The notes under the pieces were generated by a model, which saw only the letters and a list, made by a program, of their open reading frames with translations, did not search any database and was not told the DNA's origin. A stretch of DNA of 64,000 bases from Candidatus Parabacteroides intestinigallinarum (GTDB taxonomy: Bacteria; Bacteroidota; Bacteroidia; Bacteroidales; Tannerellaceae): positions 1 to 64,000 of the forward strand of contig DXEN01000088.1 of NCBI GenBank assembly GCA_019114945.1, read 5' to 3'. Of the stretch, positions 47,863-56,893 are shown in pieces. Within the stretch, counting starts at the first letter, position 1. Every line of letters starts with the position of its first letter. A program made the translations under genes and the position numbers.

Positions 47863-48816
47863 ATGTCCTCCAAGGAGAAATATCGTGCGTTGTGCGACCG
47901 GGAAGAAAGCATTCCAATCTTCTCGCGGGATTGGTGGCTCGACACCGTATGCGGACCGGATCACTGGGAGGCGCTGTTGGCCGAGCGGAATGGACAGATC
48001 CAAGCGGCGATGCCTCTTTACATTCCCACGAGAGGAATCGTATCGATGCCTTCGTACACGCAAACCATGGGACCTTGGATAAAGCCCGCTCCCGCCGATA
48101 CGAAATATACCACCGAGTTAGGCCGTCGGCAAGCGATCTGCCAACAATTCGCGGAAGAACTGAGGCGCTATCCGCATTTCCTTCAAAACTTCGCTTACGA
48201 CATCACGGACTGGCTTCCCTTTTATTGGGCCGGTTACAAACAAACGACCCGTTACACTTATCTGCTAAACCACATAACGGACGAAACGGAAGTATGGAGA
48301 AACATGAACCCTAATATCCGCCGGAACATTTTGAAAGCGCGCGACAAACTACGCCTGTCTATCCGGAGAGGCATCCCCGTACGGCAACTTTTGGAGATAC
48401 AGGAGTACACCTTCAAACGTCAACACTTACGGAATAAGTCCGATACGCACGTATTGGAACGGCTCGTCGACATCTGCCGAAAACGAGGACAAGGTGACAT
48501 CTGGGGTGGATACGACCAAGAAGGGCACTTGCATGCGGCGGCGTTCGTGGTGTGGCAACCCCGCTCGGCCTATTACATCGCCGGAGGGGGCGATCCCGCC
48601 TACCGAGCATCGGGAGCGCAAAGTCTCGTCCTTTGGGAAGCGATCTGCCACGCCTCTTCTTTCACGGACCGGTTCGACTTCGAAGGCTCAATGCTTCCAG
48701 GCGTAGAACGTTTTTTTCGCGGTTTCGGCGCCATTCAGACTCCCTATTTCACAATATCCAAAGGGAAATTGAGTTTATTAGACAGAGCACGCATGAAACT
48801 AAGCAAATGGATATGA
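47863..48816 (+). CDS. FemAB/GNAT-like acyltransferase of the glycan operon
   Basis: A 317-residue protein of the Acetyltransf_6/FemAB-like fold, with a C-terminal acyltransferase core (AAFVVWQPRSAYYIAGGGDP, LVLWEAICHAS, FDFEGSMLPGVERFFRGFG). The ATG at 47863 is preferred over an in-frame TTG at 47833 that lies within the heptamer repeat. Such proteins are often linked to surface glycan or exosortase loci. The acceptor is unknown. The next gene starts inside the last codons of this one. Confidence 0.78.
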   Translation: MSSKEKYRALCDREESIPIFSRDWWLDTVCGPDHWEALLAERNGQIQAAMPLYIPTRGIVSMPSYTQTMGPWIKPAPADTKYTTELGRRQAICQQFAEELRRYPHFLQNFAYDITDWLPFYWAGYKQTTRYTYLLNHITDETEVWRNMNPNIRRNILKARDKLRLSIRRGIPVRQLLEIQEYTFKRQHLRNKSDTHVLERLVDICRKRGQGDIWGGYDQEGHLHAAAFVVWQPRSAYYIAGGGDPAYRASGAQSLVLWEAICHASSFTDRFDFEGSMLPGVERFFRGFGAIQTPYFTISKGKLSLLDRARMKLSKWI

Positions 48817-50105
48817 GACATCGCATCCTACATTACATCATCCGGTTCTTGGTGGGGGACGATATTCCTGGAGAACTAACAGAAACGATTGGCTACACGG
48901 CGGATCCGCGTCAGTTCGACCGATACAATATCGTCATCATTCCCTCCGGATTTTTCGAAGCGGGAACGTATGGCACACATGCCTCCCTGCCCTCGATGCC
49001 GTTGGCTGATATCGAAGGCATTCCTTTGCTATTTGGCACTCCCCGTGCGGAATGGGTAGGAGACACATGGGTGACACACGCCGATATCATCGCGAGTACT
49101 TATTTCCTCATCTCCCGCTACGAGGAAATCATGCGGCGGGACATACGCGACGAGCACGGACGATTCCCCGGCAAGGAAAGTTTACCATACCGGGCAGGAT
49201 TCCTGCACCGACCCATAGTGGACGAATATCGGGCTCTATTGCATCGCTGGCTCTGCCAGACCCACGTCTCGCTACCCGAGGTGAAACCCCGGATCAGACA
49301 AGTATACTTAACACACGATGTGGACGCACCTACGCTCTATCGTTCTTGGAAAGGGTTGATACGATCCATCCGGGATGGACGGGGAATTCGTCCATCCCTA
49401 CAAAGTAAATTCGGACCCGTCGAGAAGGATCCTTATTATACTTTCCCTTGGATGTTCCAACAAGACGGACTCGCGCGGAAGACTTTGGGAACGGACCGAT
49501 GCCATGCGATCTTGTTCATGCGGAGCGGAGGGAAAAGCGTTTACGATAAGCCACATTATCAGCTTCGGGATAAAGATATGCAAGGATTAATCGCGAGCGC
49601 CCGGGAGCAAGGCCTGTCGATTGGCTTGCATAGCAGTTACCAAGCGGGGATGAATCCCTCCCTTATCGAGAAAGAGAAAAACGATCTGGAGCGTTGCCTT
49701 GGCGAACGAGTACGCCTCAACCGGCATCATTTCCTGGCTTGCCGGGAACCGGAGGACCTGGACCGCTTGGAAGCGGTCGGCATCACGGATGATTTTACGA
49801 TGGGATATGCCGATGTAGCAGGATTCCGCTTGGGCACCAGTCATCCCGTCCGTTGGATCAACCCTGTCACCCGACGACTATCGTCCCTGACGTTGCATCC
49901 GCTCACTCTCATGGATTGTACCCTGAGCGAACCCAAATATATGGGGATGGACTATGACGAGGCCCTCGCCCACGGCCAGCTATCGCTCCAGCAAATCCGA
50001 CGATATGGCGGGGAAGCGGTTCTTTTATGGCATAACACCTCCTTCGCGAACAAGGAGTACCACAAGAAATTGTATACTCACTTATTAAACGACATAATCG
50101 CATGA
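48813..50105 (+). CDS. Polysaccharide deacetylase family protein
   Basis: A 430-residue protein, starting in an ATGA overlap with the upstream gene (an ATG two codons earlier is also possible). A deacetylase-like fold is suggested by YLTHDVDAPTLYRSWKG (THDVD, metal ligands), the central LSIGLHSSYQAG and NRHHFL. The first about 150 residues form a helical domain. No signal peptide is evident. It probably deacetylates a glycan or lipid-linked sugar. The stop overlaps the next start by 4 bases. Confidence 0.78.
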   Translation: MRHRILHYIIRFLVGDDIPGELTETIGYTADPRQFDRYNIVIIPSGFFEAGTYGTHASLPSMPLADIEGIPLLFGTPRAEWVGDTWVTHADIIASTYFLISRYEEIMRRDIRDEHGRFPGKESLPYRAGFLHRPIVDEYRALLHRWLCQTHVSLPEVKPRIRQVYLTHDVDAPTLYRSWKGLIRSIRDGRGIRPSLQSKFGPVEKDPYYTFPWMFQQDGLARKTLGTDRCHAILFMRSGGKSVYDKPHYQLRDKDMQGLIASAREQGLSIGLHSSYQAGMNPSLIEKEKNDLERCLGERVRLNRHHFLACREPEDLDRLEAVGITDDFTMGYADVAGFRLGTSHPVRWINPVTRRLSSLTLHPLTLMDCTLSEPKYMGMDYDEALAHGQLSLQQIRRYGGEAVLLWHNTSFANKEYHKKLYTHLLNDIIA

Positions 50106-51190
50106 AGCGAATTATAACCATTGTCGGGGCAAGACCTCAATTCATCAAAGCAGCCATGCTTAGCCGGGCCATCGCCGATCGGAACACGAGAGGCGGCACA
50201 CTTATAAAGGAAGAGATGATTCATACAGGGCAACATTACGACGAGAACATGAGCCGAATCTTCTTCTCGGAAATGGGAATGCTTCCACCGAAATGGCAAC
50301 TTCAACGAAGTGGCACCTCGCATGGAGCCATAACCGGCCAGATGCTGATTGACATCGAACGAATCTTGCTGGAGAATCAGCCCGATTTCGTGGTCGTTTA
50401 TGGAGATACCGACTCAACTTTGGCGGGTGCTTTGGCCGCGAGCAAATTACATATTCCGATAGTGCATATAGAAGCCGGGTTACGGAGTTTCAATAAAACG
50501 ATGCCGGAAGAGCAAAACCGCATACTGACCGACCATCTGTCCGATATACTCTGCTGCCCGACGCAAACGGCGGTACGGAATCTTGCGGCGGAGAACATCC
50601 GGCACGGAGTACATCACGTAGGAGATATCATGTATGACGCCGCGCTTTTTTTCGGTCAAGTCGCAGAACGAAAATCAACAATCCTGCGAACCCTGAACCT
50701 CGGCAAAAAAGCATTCTACCTTTGTACTATACATCGAGCCGAGAACACGGACGACACCCAACGGATCTCTTCTTTATACGACGCCGTGGAACAGATCGCC
50801 AGTCCGGAGCATCCCGTCGTTTTTCCCTTGCATCCCCGCACCCGCTCACGCTTAGAAAAATTAGGATTAATGGGGCGAGGAGACAGCGATCGATACATCC
50901 ACTTCATCGAGCCCCTTGGCTTTTTAGACATGATCGTGTTGGAAAAGAACGCTACATGTATCTTAACCGATTCGGGAGGGGTACAAAAAGAGGCCTATTT
51001 TCACCGGACTCCTTGCGTGACCCTTCGGGCGGAGACCGAATGGGTGGAGACGGTAACCGCCGGCTGGAACCAATTGGCCGATGTCTCGCCCGAGCGCATC
51101 GCGGAATGTTTGCGCAGGCAACCCGCCCGCCATGAGATCGGCGAGTATGGGGATGGCCATGCGGCTGAAAAAATCTTGCGACTCCTATGA
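50102..51190 (+). CDS. wecB: UDP-N-acetylglucosamine 2-epimerase (non-hydrolysing)
   Basis: A 362-residue epimerase making UDP-ManNAc. Key motifs are VGARPQFIKAA, HTGQHYDENMS, GDTDSTLAG, VHIEAGLRSFNK, MPEEQNR, TIHRAENTDD and the C-terminal TDSGGVQKEAY. The residues used by E. coli WecB (Asp95, Glu117, Glu131, His213 equivalents) are all present. It lies in the glycan operon with ATGA overlaps on both sides. The symbol reflects the family; the pathway may not be enterobacterial common antigen. Confidence 0.92.
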   Translation: MKRIITIVGARPQFIKAAMLSRAIADRNTRGGTLIKEEMIHTGQHYDENMSRIFFSEMGMLPPKWQLQRSGTSHGAITGQMLIDIERILLENQPDFVVVYGDTDSTLAGALAASKLHIPIVHIEAGLRSFNKTMPEEQNRILTDHLSDILCCPTQTAVRNLAAENIRHGVHHVGDIMYDAALFFGQVAERKSTILRTLNLGKKAFYLCTIHRAENTDDTQRISSLYDAVEQIASPEHPVVFPLHPRTRSRLEKLGLMGRGDSDRYIHFIEPLGFLDMIVLEKNATCILTDSGGVQKEAYFHRTPCVTLRAETEWVETVTAGWNQLADVSPERIAECLRRQPARHEIGEYGDGHAAEKILRLL

Positions 51191-52428
51191 AACACGTGTT
51201 GATTCTTTGCGATTTATTTCCGCCCGCTTTCGGCCCACGCATGGGATATTTGTGCAAATATATCCAACGGTATGGATGGGAGCCAGTCGTGGTCACGGAA
51301 AACATGCCCGCTTGCAATTTCCGTTTTTTAGAACATGTTTGCGAAATCCATAAGGTGGATTTCTATACCGCTAAACATCCGCTTCTGCAAAAAGTAAAAT
51401 GGCTGGCGATATTCCTCCTCTCCCTTTTAGGACTCGATTATAAAGATTGGAAAATCAGCCGTCGTGCGGAAAGACTGATCCAAACAAGGCACTTCGATGC
51501 TCTATTATGCAGCACGTACCGGACTTTTCCTTTACCCGCGGCAGGAAAACTAACAAGGAAATACGGCCTGCCATTAATCATCGATTTACGAGACATCATC
51601 GAACAATATTCAGGATATGAGTTCATCACCCGGAAAGTACCCACCATTCCAGGATTACGCTCTCTGATTATCGCCGCGTTCCGTAAACGCAGCTTGCGAA
51701 CGCGAAATCATATCCTACCGCAGGCGGCGTGCGTTACGACCGTATCGGACTGGCACGTCAATATTTTACGAACCTATAACCCTGACACGCGGCTTATTTA
51801 TAACGGTTTCGATCCGGAGATTTTTTATCCGGAAACTATTCCGACCGATTGTTTTATCGTCACTTATACGGGACGGTTAATCAGTAAGGCGATGCGCGAT
51901 CCGTCCCTTTTATTCGAAGGTCTCCGAAAATTAGCATCGGACGGAACACTCACACCCAAAAATTGTCGGGTCAATTGGTATGTCGACTCGGAATCATGGG
52001 AAATTATCTCCTCCGAGGCAATGCGTTATGGAGTGTCCTCGTTCATGGAAATGAAAGGATACGTGGAATCATCGACGATTCCAAAAGTACTCAATCAAAG
52101 CTCTGTGCTCTTGCTGCTTACTAATAAAGCCGACACCCAAGGACCTAAAGGCATCATGACAACAAAACTATTCGAAAGCCTCGCCGTAGAGAAACCGATT
52201 CTTTGCGTGCGGAGCGACGAGTCGTATCTCGCGGAAACGATTCAAGAGTTGAATGCGGGATTAGCGGCCACTAACGCGGACGAGGTGTACGATTTTCTAC
52301 TCCATTATTATAAAGAATGGAAAGAGAAAGGCTATACCACGGTAGACATCCGACGGGACAAATTAGCGAGATTCTCGCGAGCGGAACAAGCGAGACAATT
52401 CGCACGCATCTTCGAACAATATAGCTAA
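51187..52428 (+). CDS. Glycosyltransferase family 4-like
   Basis: A 413-residue protein with a GT-B type N-terminal domain (MKHVLILCDLFPPAFGPRMGYLCKYIQRY) and a C-terminal Rossmann-like donor region (IVTYTGRLISKAMRDPSLLFEGLRKL, then TTKLFESLAVEKPILC). The late Glu of the family (KLFESLA) is present. The donor and acceptor are unknown. It overlaps wecB by 4 bases and precedes the next glycosyltransferase by 10 bases. Confidence 0.82.
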   Translation: MKHVLILCDLFPPAFGPRMGYLCKYIQRYGWEPVVVTENMPACNFRFLEHVCEIHKVDFYTAKHPLLQKVKWLAIFLLSLLGLDYKDWKISRRAERLIQTRHFDALLCSTYRTFPLPAAGKLTRKYGLPLIIDLRDIIEQYSGYEFITRKVPTIPGLRSLIIAAFRKRSLRTRNHILPQAACVTTVSDWHVNILRTYNPDTRLIYNGFDPEIFYPETIPTDCFIVTYTGRLISKAMRDPSLLFEGLRKLASDGTLTPKNCRVNWYVDSESWEIISSEAMRYGVSSFMEMKGYVESSTIPKVLNQSSVLLLLTNKADTQGPKGIMTTKLFESLAVEKPILCVRSDESYLAETIQELNAGLAATNADEVYDFLLHYYKEWKEKGYTTVDIRRDKLARFSRAEQARQFARIFEQYS

Positions 52429-52438
52429 CGGAACGTTT

Positions 52439-53566
52439 ATGGAAAAGCACATCAATATCGTATCGTTCAATATTCCCTATCCCGCCAATTACGGCGGAGT
52501 TATCGATGTATATTACAAACTCATGGCTCTACGGGCATTAGGAGTGAAAATAATCCTGCATTGCTTCGAATACGAGCGCCCACGATCACGCGAGTTAGAG
52601 CGGATATGCGAGCGAGTGTTTTACTACAAACGGAGGACGGGGCTGCTCACGAATCTGACCCACCTTCCTTACAACGTGTATAGCCGGAAAGATCCACTAT
52701 TGATCCAGCACCTCTTAGAGAATGATTATCCCATCCTGTTCGAGGGACTGCACACGTGTTATTACCTCGGCGATCCTCGTCTGCGACACCGAATGAAAAT
52801 CGTACGGGAATGCAATATCGAGCACGATTATTATCGCTACCTGGCCCAATCTGGCAAAGGATTTGTCCGGAATTTGTTCTTCCGGATCGAAGCGGCACGT
52901 TTCCAAACCTATGAACCGGTCCTACGCCATGCCAACCGAATAATAGCCGTATCCACAACGGATGCCGCATACTTACGGAAGCGCTTCCCGGAACAAGTGG
53001 TCGATTTCATGCCCTGTTTCCACGAGAACGAACGGATCACGGCACTCCCCGGACAATCCGATTTCATCCTTTATCACGGCAAACTATCCGTGGTGGAGAA
53101 CGAGCGGGCGGCGCTCTTCCTCATCGAACGGGTATTCCGCCATTTACGATGCACATGCGTAATCGCCGGGATGAATCCCTCGCGGCGACTCATCGAGGCC
53201 GCCAAGCCTTATCCTCATATCCGCGTCGAGGCGAATCCCGATACGGAACGCATGGAAAAGTTAATCCACCAAGCGCAAATCCATATCCTGATTACTTTCC
53301 AAAATACGGGATTGAAACTAAAACTCCTGAATAGCTTATTCGCCGGGCGGCACACGATTGTCAATACGCTCATGCTGGCGGGAAGCGGCCTGGATGCCTT
53401 GTGCCATATCGCGGACACGCCCCAAGAGATGATTCAGGCCTGCGAAACGTTGATGAAGCAACCAATCGATCAAGTCTCCATCGACCAACGAAGAAATCTT
53501 TTATATCCTACTTTCTCCAATAAAGAAGAGGGAAAACGTTTATACCAAATGATTTATGAAGACTAA
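52439..53566 (+). CDS. Glycosyltransferase, GT4-like, second in the operon
   Basis: A 375-residue GT-B type protein beginning INIVSFNIPYPANYGGVIDVYYKLMALRALG, which is the usual N-terminal loop and helix. The donor half includes FILYHGKLSVVENERAALFLIERVFRH and a C-terminal TFQNTGLKLKLLNSLFAGRH. Specificity is unknown. The end overlaps the following methyltransferase by 11 bases. Confidence 0.8.
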   Translation: MEKHINIVSFNIPYPANYGGVIDVYYKLMALRALGVKIILHCFEYERPRSRELERICERVFYYKRRTGLLTNLTHLPYNVYSRKDPLLIQHLLENDYPILFEGLHTCYYLGDPRLRHRMKIVRECNIEHDYYRYLAQSGKGFVRNLFFRIEAARFQTYEPVLRHANRIIAVSTTDAAYLRKRFPEQVVDFMPCFHENERITALPGQSDFILYHGKLSVVENERAALFLIERVFRHLRCTCVIAGMNPSRRLIEAAKPYPHIRVEANPDTERMEKLIHQAQIHILITFQNTGLKLKLLNSLFAGRHTIVNTLMLAGSGLDALCHIADTPQEMIQACETLMKQPIDQVSIDQRRNLLYPTFSNKEEGKRLYQMIYED

Positions 53567-54563
53567 CGACGAAATATATGCCATTGCCCACTATTGGGCC
53601 TCTCGATTTCAAGGAGTCAATTTTGAGGAATTGCCCATCAGCGATTACAATAAACGATACATACGCAATTTAAAACCGGCATTCATGTATTATATGCGTA
53701 TCTATGCTGATTGCTTAATCAAAGGACTACAACAGGAAGTTCCACATTTTCCGATTGGGAAAATCACGATGGTGGATTTCGGAGGCGGGAGCGGATTCCT
53801 AAGTATCCTTGCCAAATCACTGGGCGTTGGCCGAGTCATTTATATCGACCATAATCCTTCCTCCGTGGAAACAATACGCATATTGACAGAAATCGTTGGA
53901 ATGGGTCCGGATGATATCCTGCAAGGCGATGAGAATCGGTTGCGCGATTGGTGTCAGGCCTCCAACATCCAGCCACAACTATTAATCGGCACAGACGTAA
54001 TTGAACATATTTTCAGCCTTCATCAATTCTTTGAGAACATGAACCGCGTCAATCCGTCGATGCACATGATATTCACCACGGCATCCAATCCGTACAACCC
54101 ATTTATCCAATTCCGCTTACGTAAAATGATGCGCGGGTGCGAGATCGGAACATTGGAATCGCCTAATTACTACACCCTGCGAAAAGCGTTCATCCAAGAG
54201 CTGCGACCGAACTTCTCCTCACAAGAATTGGATCGATGGGCGAAGCGAACACGAGGAATGATTTACCCTCAGATAAAATTCGCCCTTAGCCAAAATTCTC
54301 TTCCACAACCCAAAGATTCCTATAACACATGCGACCCCGCTACGGGAAATTGGGCGGAACGCATCCTACCCATAGCCGTCTACAAGGAATTGCTCCAACC
54401 TTTTGGGCTTACATTGAAAGTGGAGAAAGGATTCTATAATATCGAGCGTAACTCTTCGTTTCTCACCAAAATTTGCAAGGGCATAAATGGCTTGATCCAG
54501 CATAGTGGAGCTTTCGGATTCATACTTGCGCCATTTATCATCCTCTCGTGTGGGAAGAAATAA
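53556..54563 (+). CDS. SAM-dependent class I methyltransferase
   Basis: A 335-residue protein with the class I fold: motif I VDFGGGSGFLSILAKSLG (near residue 70), IDHN acidic loop at the end of the second strand, and LLIGTDVIEHIFSLHQF as motif IV. The C-terminal third (SSQELDRWAKRTRG) is helical and family-specific. It is the last gene of the glycan operon and probably caps or modifies a glycan or lipid carrier. The substrate is unknown. Confidence 0.82.
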   Translation: MKTNDEIYAIAHYWASRFQGVNFEELPISDYNKRYIRNLKPAFMYYMRIYADCLIKGLQQEVPHFPIGKITMVDFGGGSGFLSILAKSLGVGRVIYIDHNPSSVETIRILTEIVGMGPDDILQGDENRLRDWCQASNIQPQLLIGTDVIEHIFSLHQFFENMNRVNPSMHMIFTTASNPYNPFIQFRLRKMMRGCEIGTLESPNYYTLRKAFIQELRPNFSSQELDRWAKRTRGMIYPQIKFALSQNSLPQPKDSYNTCDPATGNWAERILPIAVYKELLQPFGLTLKVEKGFYNIERNSSFLTKICKGINGLIQHSGAFGFILAPFIILSCGKK

Positions 54564-54571
54564 GCGCGCAT

Positions 54572-55009
54572 TTAATCCACCGCGTTTGCCTTTAGCTCGT
54601 ACATATCCCGATATTCTTCCCAATCCGGATCGATTTCCGTATAAATCGTAATTGGAAGCCGCTCGAAGCCCGCTAACGCCTCGTTCAAGCGCTCGCCAAA
54701 GACCCGTGTCGTGCGCGTGTAAAAGACCCAGAGACGCTCGCCACCGCCCATATACGCACCTGTCAGGATCGCGAGCTTATCCTTCTCCATCGCTTTTCGA
54801 AGCGCTTCCTCAACCATCTCCATCCGCTCGGCGAGCCGCTCATCCGGAAGACCGCTATTATCCGCCTCATATTTCCAAGAGACCTCCGCACGCTCCTTGA
54901 ATTTACCCGATTGAATGAACTCTTCCAATTCATCGCGCCCACGAAGGGTCATCATTTGACCTGATTCATTCTCCAAAAAAGCCGTAAACCATACATCGCT
55001 CAATCTCAT
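54572..55009 (-). CDS. DUF695 domain protein
   Basis: A 145-residue cytosolic protein, probably of the DUF695 family: VSWKYEADNSGLPDERLAERM, a central AILTGAYMGGGERLWVFYTRT, and a terminal ITIYTEIDPDWEEYRDMYEL. Members are found singly or in larger proteins with no settled function. It lies convergent with the glycan operon, 8 bases from the methyltransferase stop, and downstream of ferritin on the same strand, with a palindromic element between. Confidence 0.75.
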   Translation of the reverse strand: MRLSDVWFTAFLENESGQMMTLRGRDELEEFIQSGKFKERAEVSWKYEADNSGLPDERLAERMEMVEEALRKAMEKDKLAILTGAYMGGGERLWVFYTRTTRVFGERLNEALAGFERLPITIYTEIDPDWEEYRDMYELKANAVD

Positions 55010-55048
55010 ATCACTCGACTTGTTTTATCTTATCCAACAAAAAGAGGT

Positions 55049-55191
55049 TGTGTCAAATCGCGGAGAAGGCACGCAGACGACGCAAAAGACGCAGACAAAC
55101 GCAGACTTATTTTATTGTTAATCAATAAAAATAATCTGCGTTCATCTGCGCCCGTCCGCGTATTCTGCGTGCCAATACCTAATTTGACACA
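55049..55191. repeat. Palindromic MITE-like element with GTGTCAAAT ends
   Basis: TGTGTCAAAT at 55049-55058 matches the inverse ATTTGACACA at 55182-55191. Inside, CGCAGA-rich steps on the left (GGCACGCAGACG, GACGCAGAC, ACGCAGACTTA) mirror TCTGCG steps on the right, so the 143 bases fold as one long imperfect hairpin. CGCAGA-type elements recur across Bacteroidetes genomes. It encodes nothing. Confidence 0.75.
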
Positions 55192-55226
55192 CTCCCTTAT
55201 CACTTACTCCCTTATCGAAAGATTCA

Positions 55227-55712
55227 TTATTCTCTCTTTCCCAATTTATGGTCCATGATGCCATAATGGCACTCACCATAATGTTTCAATTGATCGACAA
55301 TCGACTTCGCGGTGGACTCCTCCTCTACTTGCTCGCGCACGAAACCGAACAAGAAATCACGGGAAGCGTTATCCTTATCCGCCTCGGCGATCTCCACCAT
55401 CTTATCGATCAACTCGGATACATAGCACTCGTGTTTGTACACATGCTCGAATACCTCCAACGGATTTCCCCAGCCGGTCGGCACGACATTAACCGCGCCA
55501 ATCGTAATATCGCCACCGCGATCCAACGCGTAATCAATCATTTGATGCGCATGCTCCATCTCCTCCTCGGCCTGCTTCATCATCCAGCTCGCGAAACCGT
55601 TCAAACCTTCTTTCTTGAAATACACGGCCATAGACAGATACAAATTCGAAGACCACATCTCCGCGTTAACTTGGGCATTGAATGCCTCTGACAATTTTTT
55701 ACTTAAGATCAT
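55227..55712 (-). CDS. Ferritin (FtnA-like iron storage protein)
   Basis: A 161-residue four-helix ferritin. Ferroxidase-site motifs are NAEMWSSNLYLSMA (Glu), EEEMEHAHQMIDYA (Glu and His) and FVREQVEEE near the end. No heme-binding Met of bacterioferritin is evident at the expected place, so FtnA-type is preferred. It stores iron in the cytosol. Upstream on the same strand a -7-like element is present (55791-55798). Confidence 0.95.
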   Translation of the reverse strand: MILSKKLSEAFNAQVNAEMWSSNLYLSMAVYFKKEGLNGFASWMMKQAEEEMEHAHQMIDYALDRGGDITIGAVNVVPTGWGNPLEVFEHVYKHECYVSELIDKMVEIAEADKDNASRDFLFGFVREQVEEESTAKSIVDQLKHYGECHYGIMDHKLGKRE

Positions 55713-55790
55713 AACCTATTTGTTTTTATATTTGAATAGCCTACTTTCCCGATGGAAAAATCAACTATCTTTTTTTCTCTCAACTCGACG

Positions 55791-55798
55791 CGAATATA
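55791..55798 (-). promoter_or_regulatory. Promoter -7-like element upstream of ferritin
   Basis: Minus-strand TATATTCG, one mismatch from TAnnTTTG, lies 78 bases before the ferritin ATG. The same TATATTCGCG form recurs at 17613 and 35351. Confidence 0.35.
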
Positions 55799-55818
55799 TA
55801 AAAAAGTAAGTTCGGATA

Positions 55819-56778
55819 TTATCCCTTATGCCCTTTTTTCCACAATTGCCACGAATTAAACATATTTTGCCAAAGGACATAACTCCCTGGCGCCACAGAG
55901 GCCAACGGATTCAAATACGTATAAGCCATCCAGATAGCCAGGATGGTATTTTTCTGCCCCAAGGCTTGTCCCGCGCTAATCCGATCGGCGTATCGCGTGC
56001 CGATCCGTTTCCCCAAATAAAACTGGACGACACACGTTATCAATCCTCCCAACGCGATCATCACCTCCACGTAAATCTCCGCCTCGCTATTCACGAGCGA
56101 ACGGACAGTCTCGCCCGTGACAATCGCCAACGATACCGCCCACAAATAGAATGCCAAATCTTTCAAACCTGACAGGAAACGATGGACGACGGGCATGAAA
56201 CGGCGCAAGAGTATCGCCAAAAAGAAGGGGAATAACAACAACGGGAACACCTTTCCTAATATCTTCAGGAAAGCGGCGAAAAAAGTAATATCGGCATGCG
56301 GCTCGACCAACGGGAAGAGCAAGGGGACGACAATAGCCGCCAATAAATTAGACAACAAGGTGTAAGTTGTCAGACTCGGAGCGCTCCCGCCTAATTTTCC
56401 CGTGATTACGGCGGCGGCCGTAGCCGTAGGGCAGATCAAGCAGACCATCGCTCCCTCGAATACCTCGCGATAAGCATCGTCCATAGGCACCCACAACAAC
56501 AAGGCCGCTAAAAACACGCTTGAAAATACCTGGAAAAGCAATAGCCAACCATGCCAAGGGCTGGGCGCCAATTCCCGGACCGATATCTTACAAAAAGTAA
56601 GAAGCAATTGCGCGAAAATCAAAGAAGGCGTCAGAAACGTAATCAAGGAATTCACGAAGGGTTTCGTCGGCTCAAGAAACGTCGCGCGGGCAAAAACAAA
56701 ATAAGCGATCGTTCCCATCAACATGGAGATTGGGAGTGTCCAATCTTTCACGAATCTTAACAACACACGAAAAAGCAT
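55819..56778 (-). CDS. Bile acid:sodium symporter family transporter
   Basis: A 319-residue inner-membrane protein with about ten helices, beginning WTLPISMLMGTIAYFVFARATFLEPTK. The domain includes ICPTATAAAVITGKLGGSAPSLTTYTLLSNLLAAIVVPLLFPLV, a typical Thr/Gly-rich crossover region of this fold, and the C-terminal QKNTILAIWMAYTYLNPLASVAPG. The fold couples Na+ to uptake of organic anions. The substrate is unassigned. It has a good promoter (56802-56832). Confidence 0.87.
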   Translation of the reverse strand: MLFRVLLRFVKDWTLPISMLMGTIAYFVFARATFLEPTKPFVNSLITFLTPSLIFAQLLLTFCKISVRELAPSPWHGWLLLFQVFSSVFLAALLLWVPMDDAYREVFEGAMVCLICPTATAAAVITGKLGGSAPSLTTYTLLSNLLAAIVVPLLFPLVEPHADITFFAAFLKILGKVFPLLLFPFFLAILLRRFMPVVHRFLSGLKDLAFYLWAVSLAIVTGETVRSLVNSEAEIYVEVMIALGGLITCVVQFYLGKRIGTRYADRISAGQALGQKNTILAIWMAYTYLNPLASVAPGSYVLWQNMFNSWQLWKKGHKG

Positions 56779-56801
56779 CTTTATCTTTTCTAAAAACGGC
56801 G

Positions 56802-56832
56802 CGAAGATACTTTTTTAATTGACAATGGACAA
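56802..56832 (-). promoter_or_regulatory. Promoter of the symporter gene, with its -33 in a heptamer repeat
   Basis: On the minus strand the -7 box is TATCTTCG (56802-56809) and the -33 TTG is at 56830-56832, 20 bases upstream, inside the AATTGAC repeat. This spacing equals that of the NtrC and feo promoters. Confidence 0.5.
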
Positions 56833-56893
56833 TTGACAATTGACAATTCATATCTCCCCGAATCGTCAATTGTCAATTATCAATTATCAATTA
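56815..56893. repeat. Dispersed heptamer repeat region (AATTGAC/GTCAATT), copy 3
   Basis: AATTGAC-type heptamers (56817-56850) face GTCAATT-type heptamers (56867-56893) around a short centre, so the region folds as a hairpin. It lies between the NagB/PIG-L stop and the symporter promoter and contributes that promoter's -33 TTG. Confidence 0.75.
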
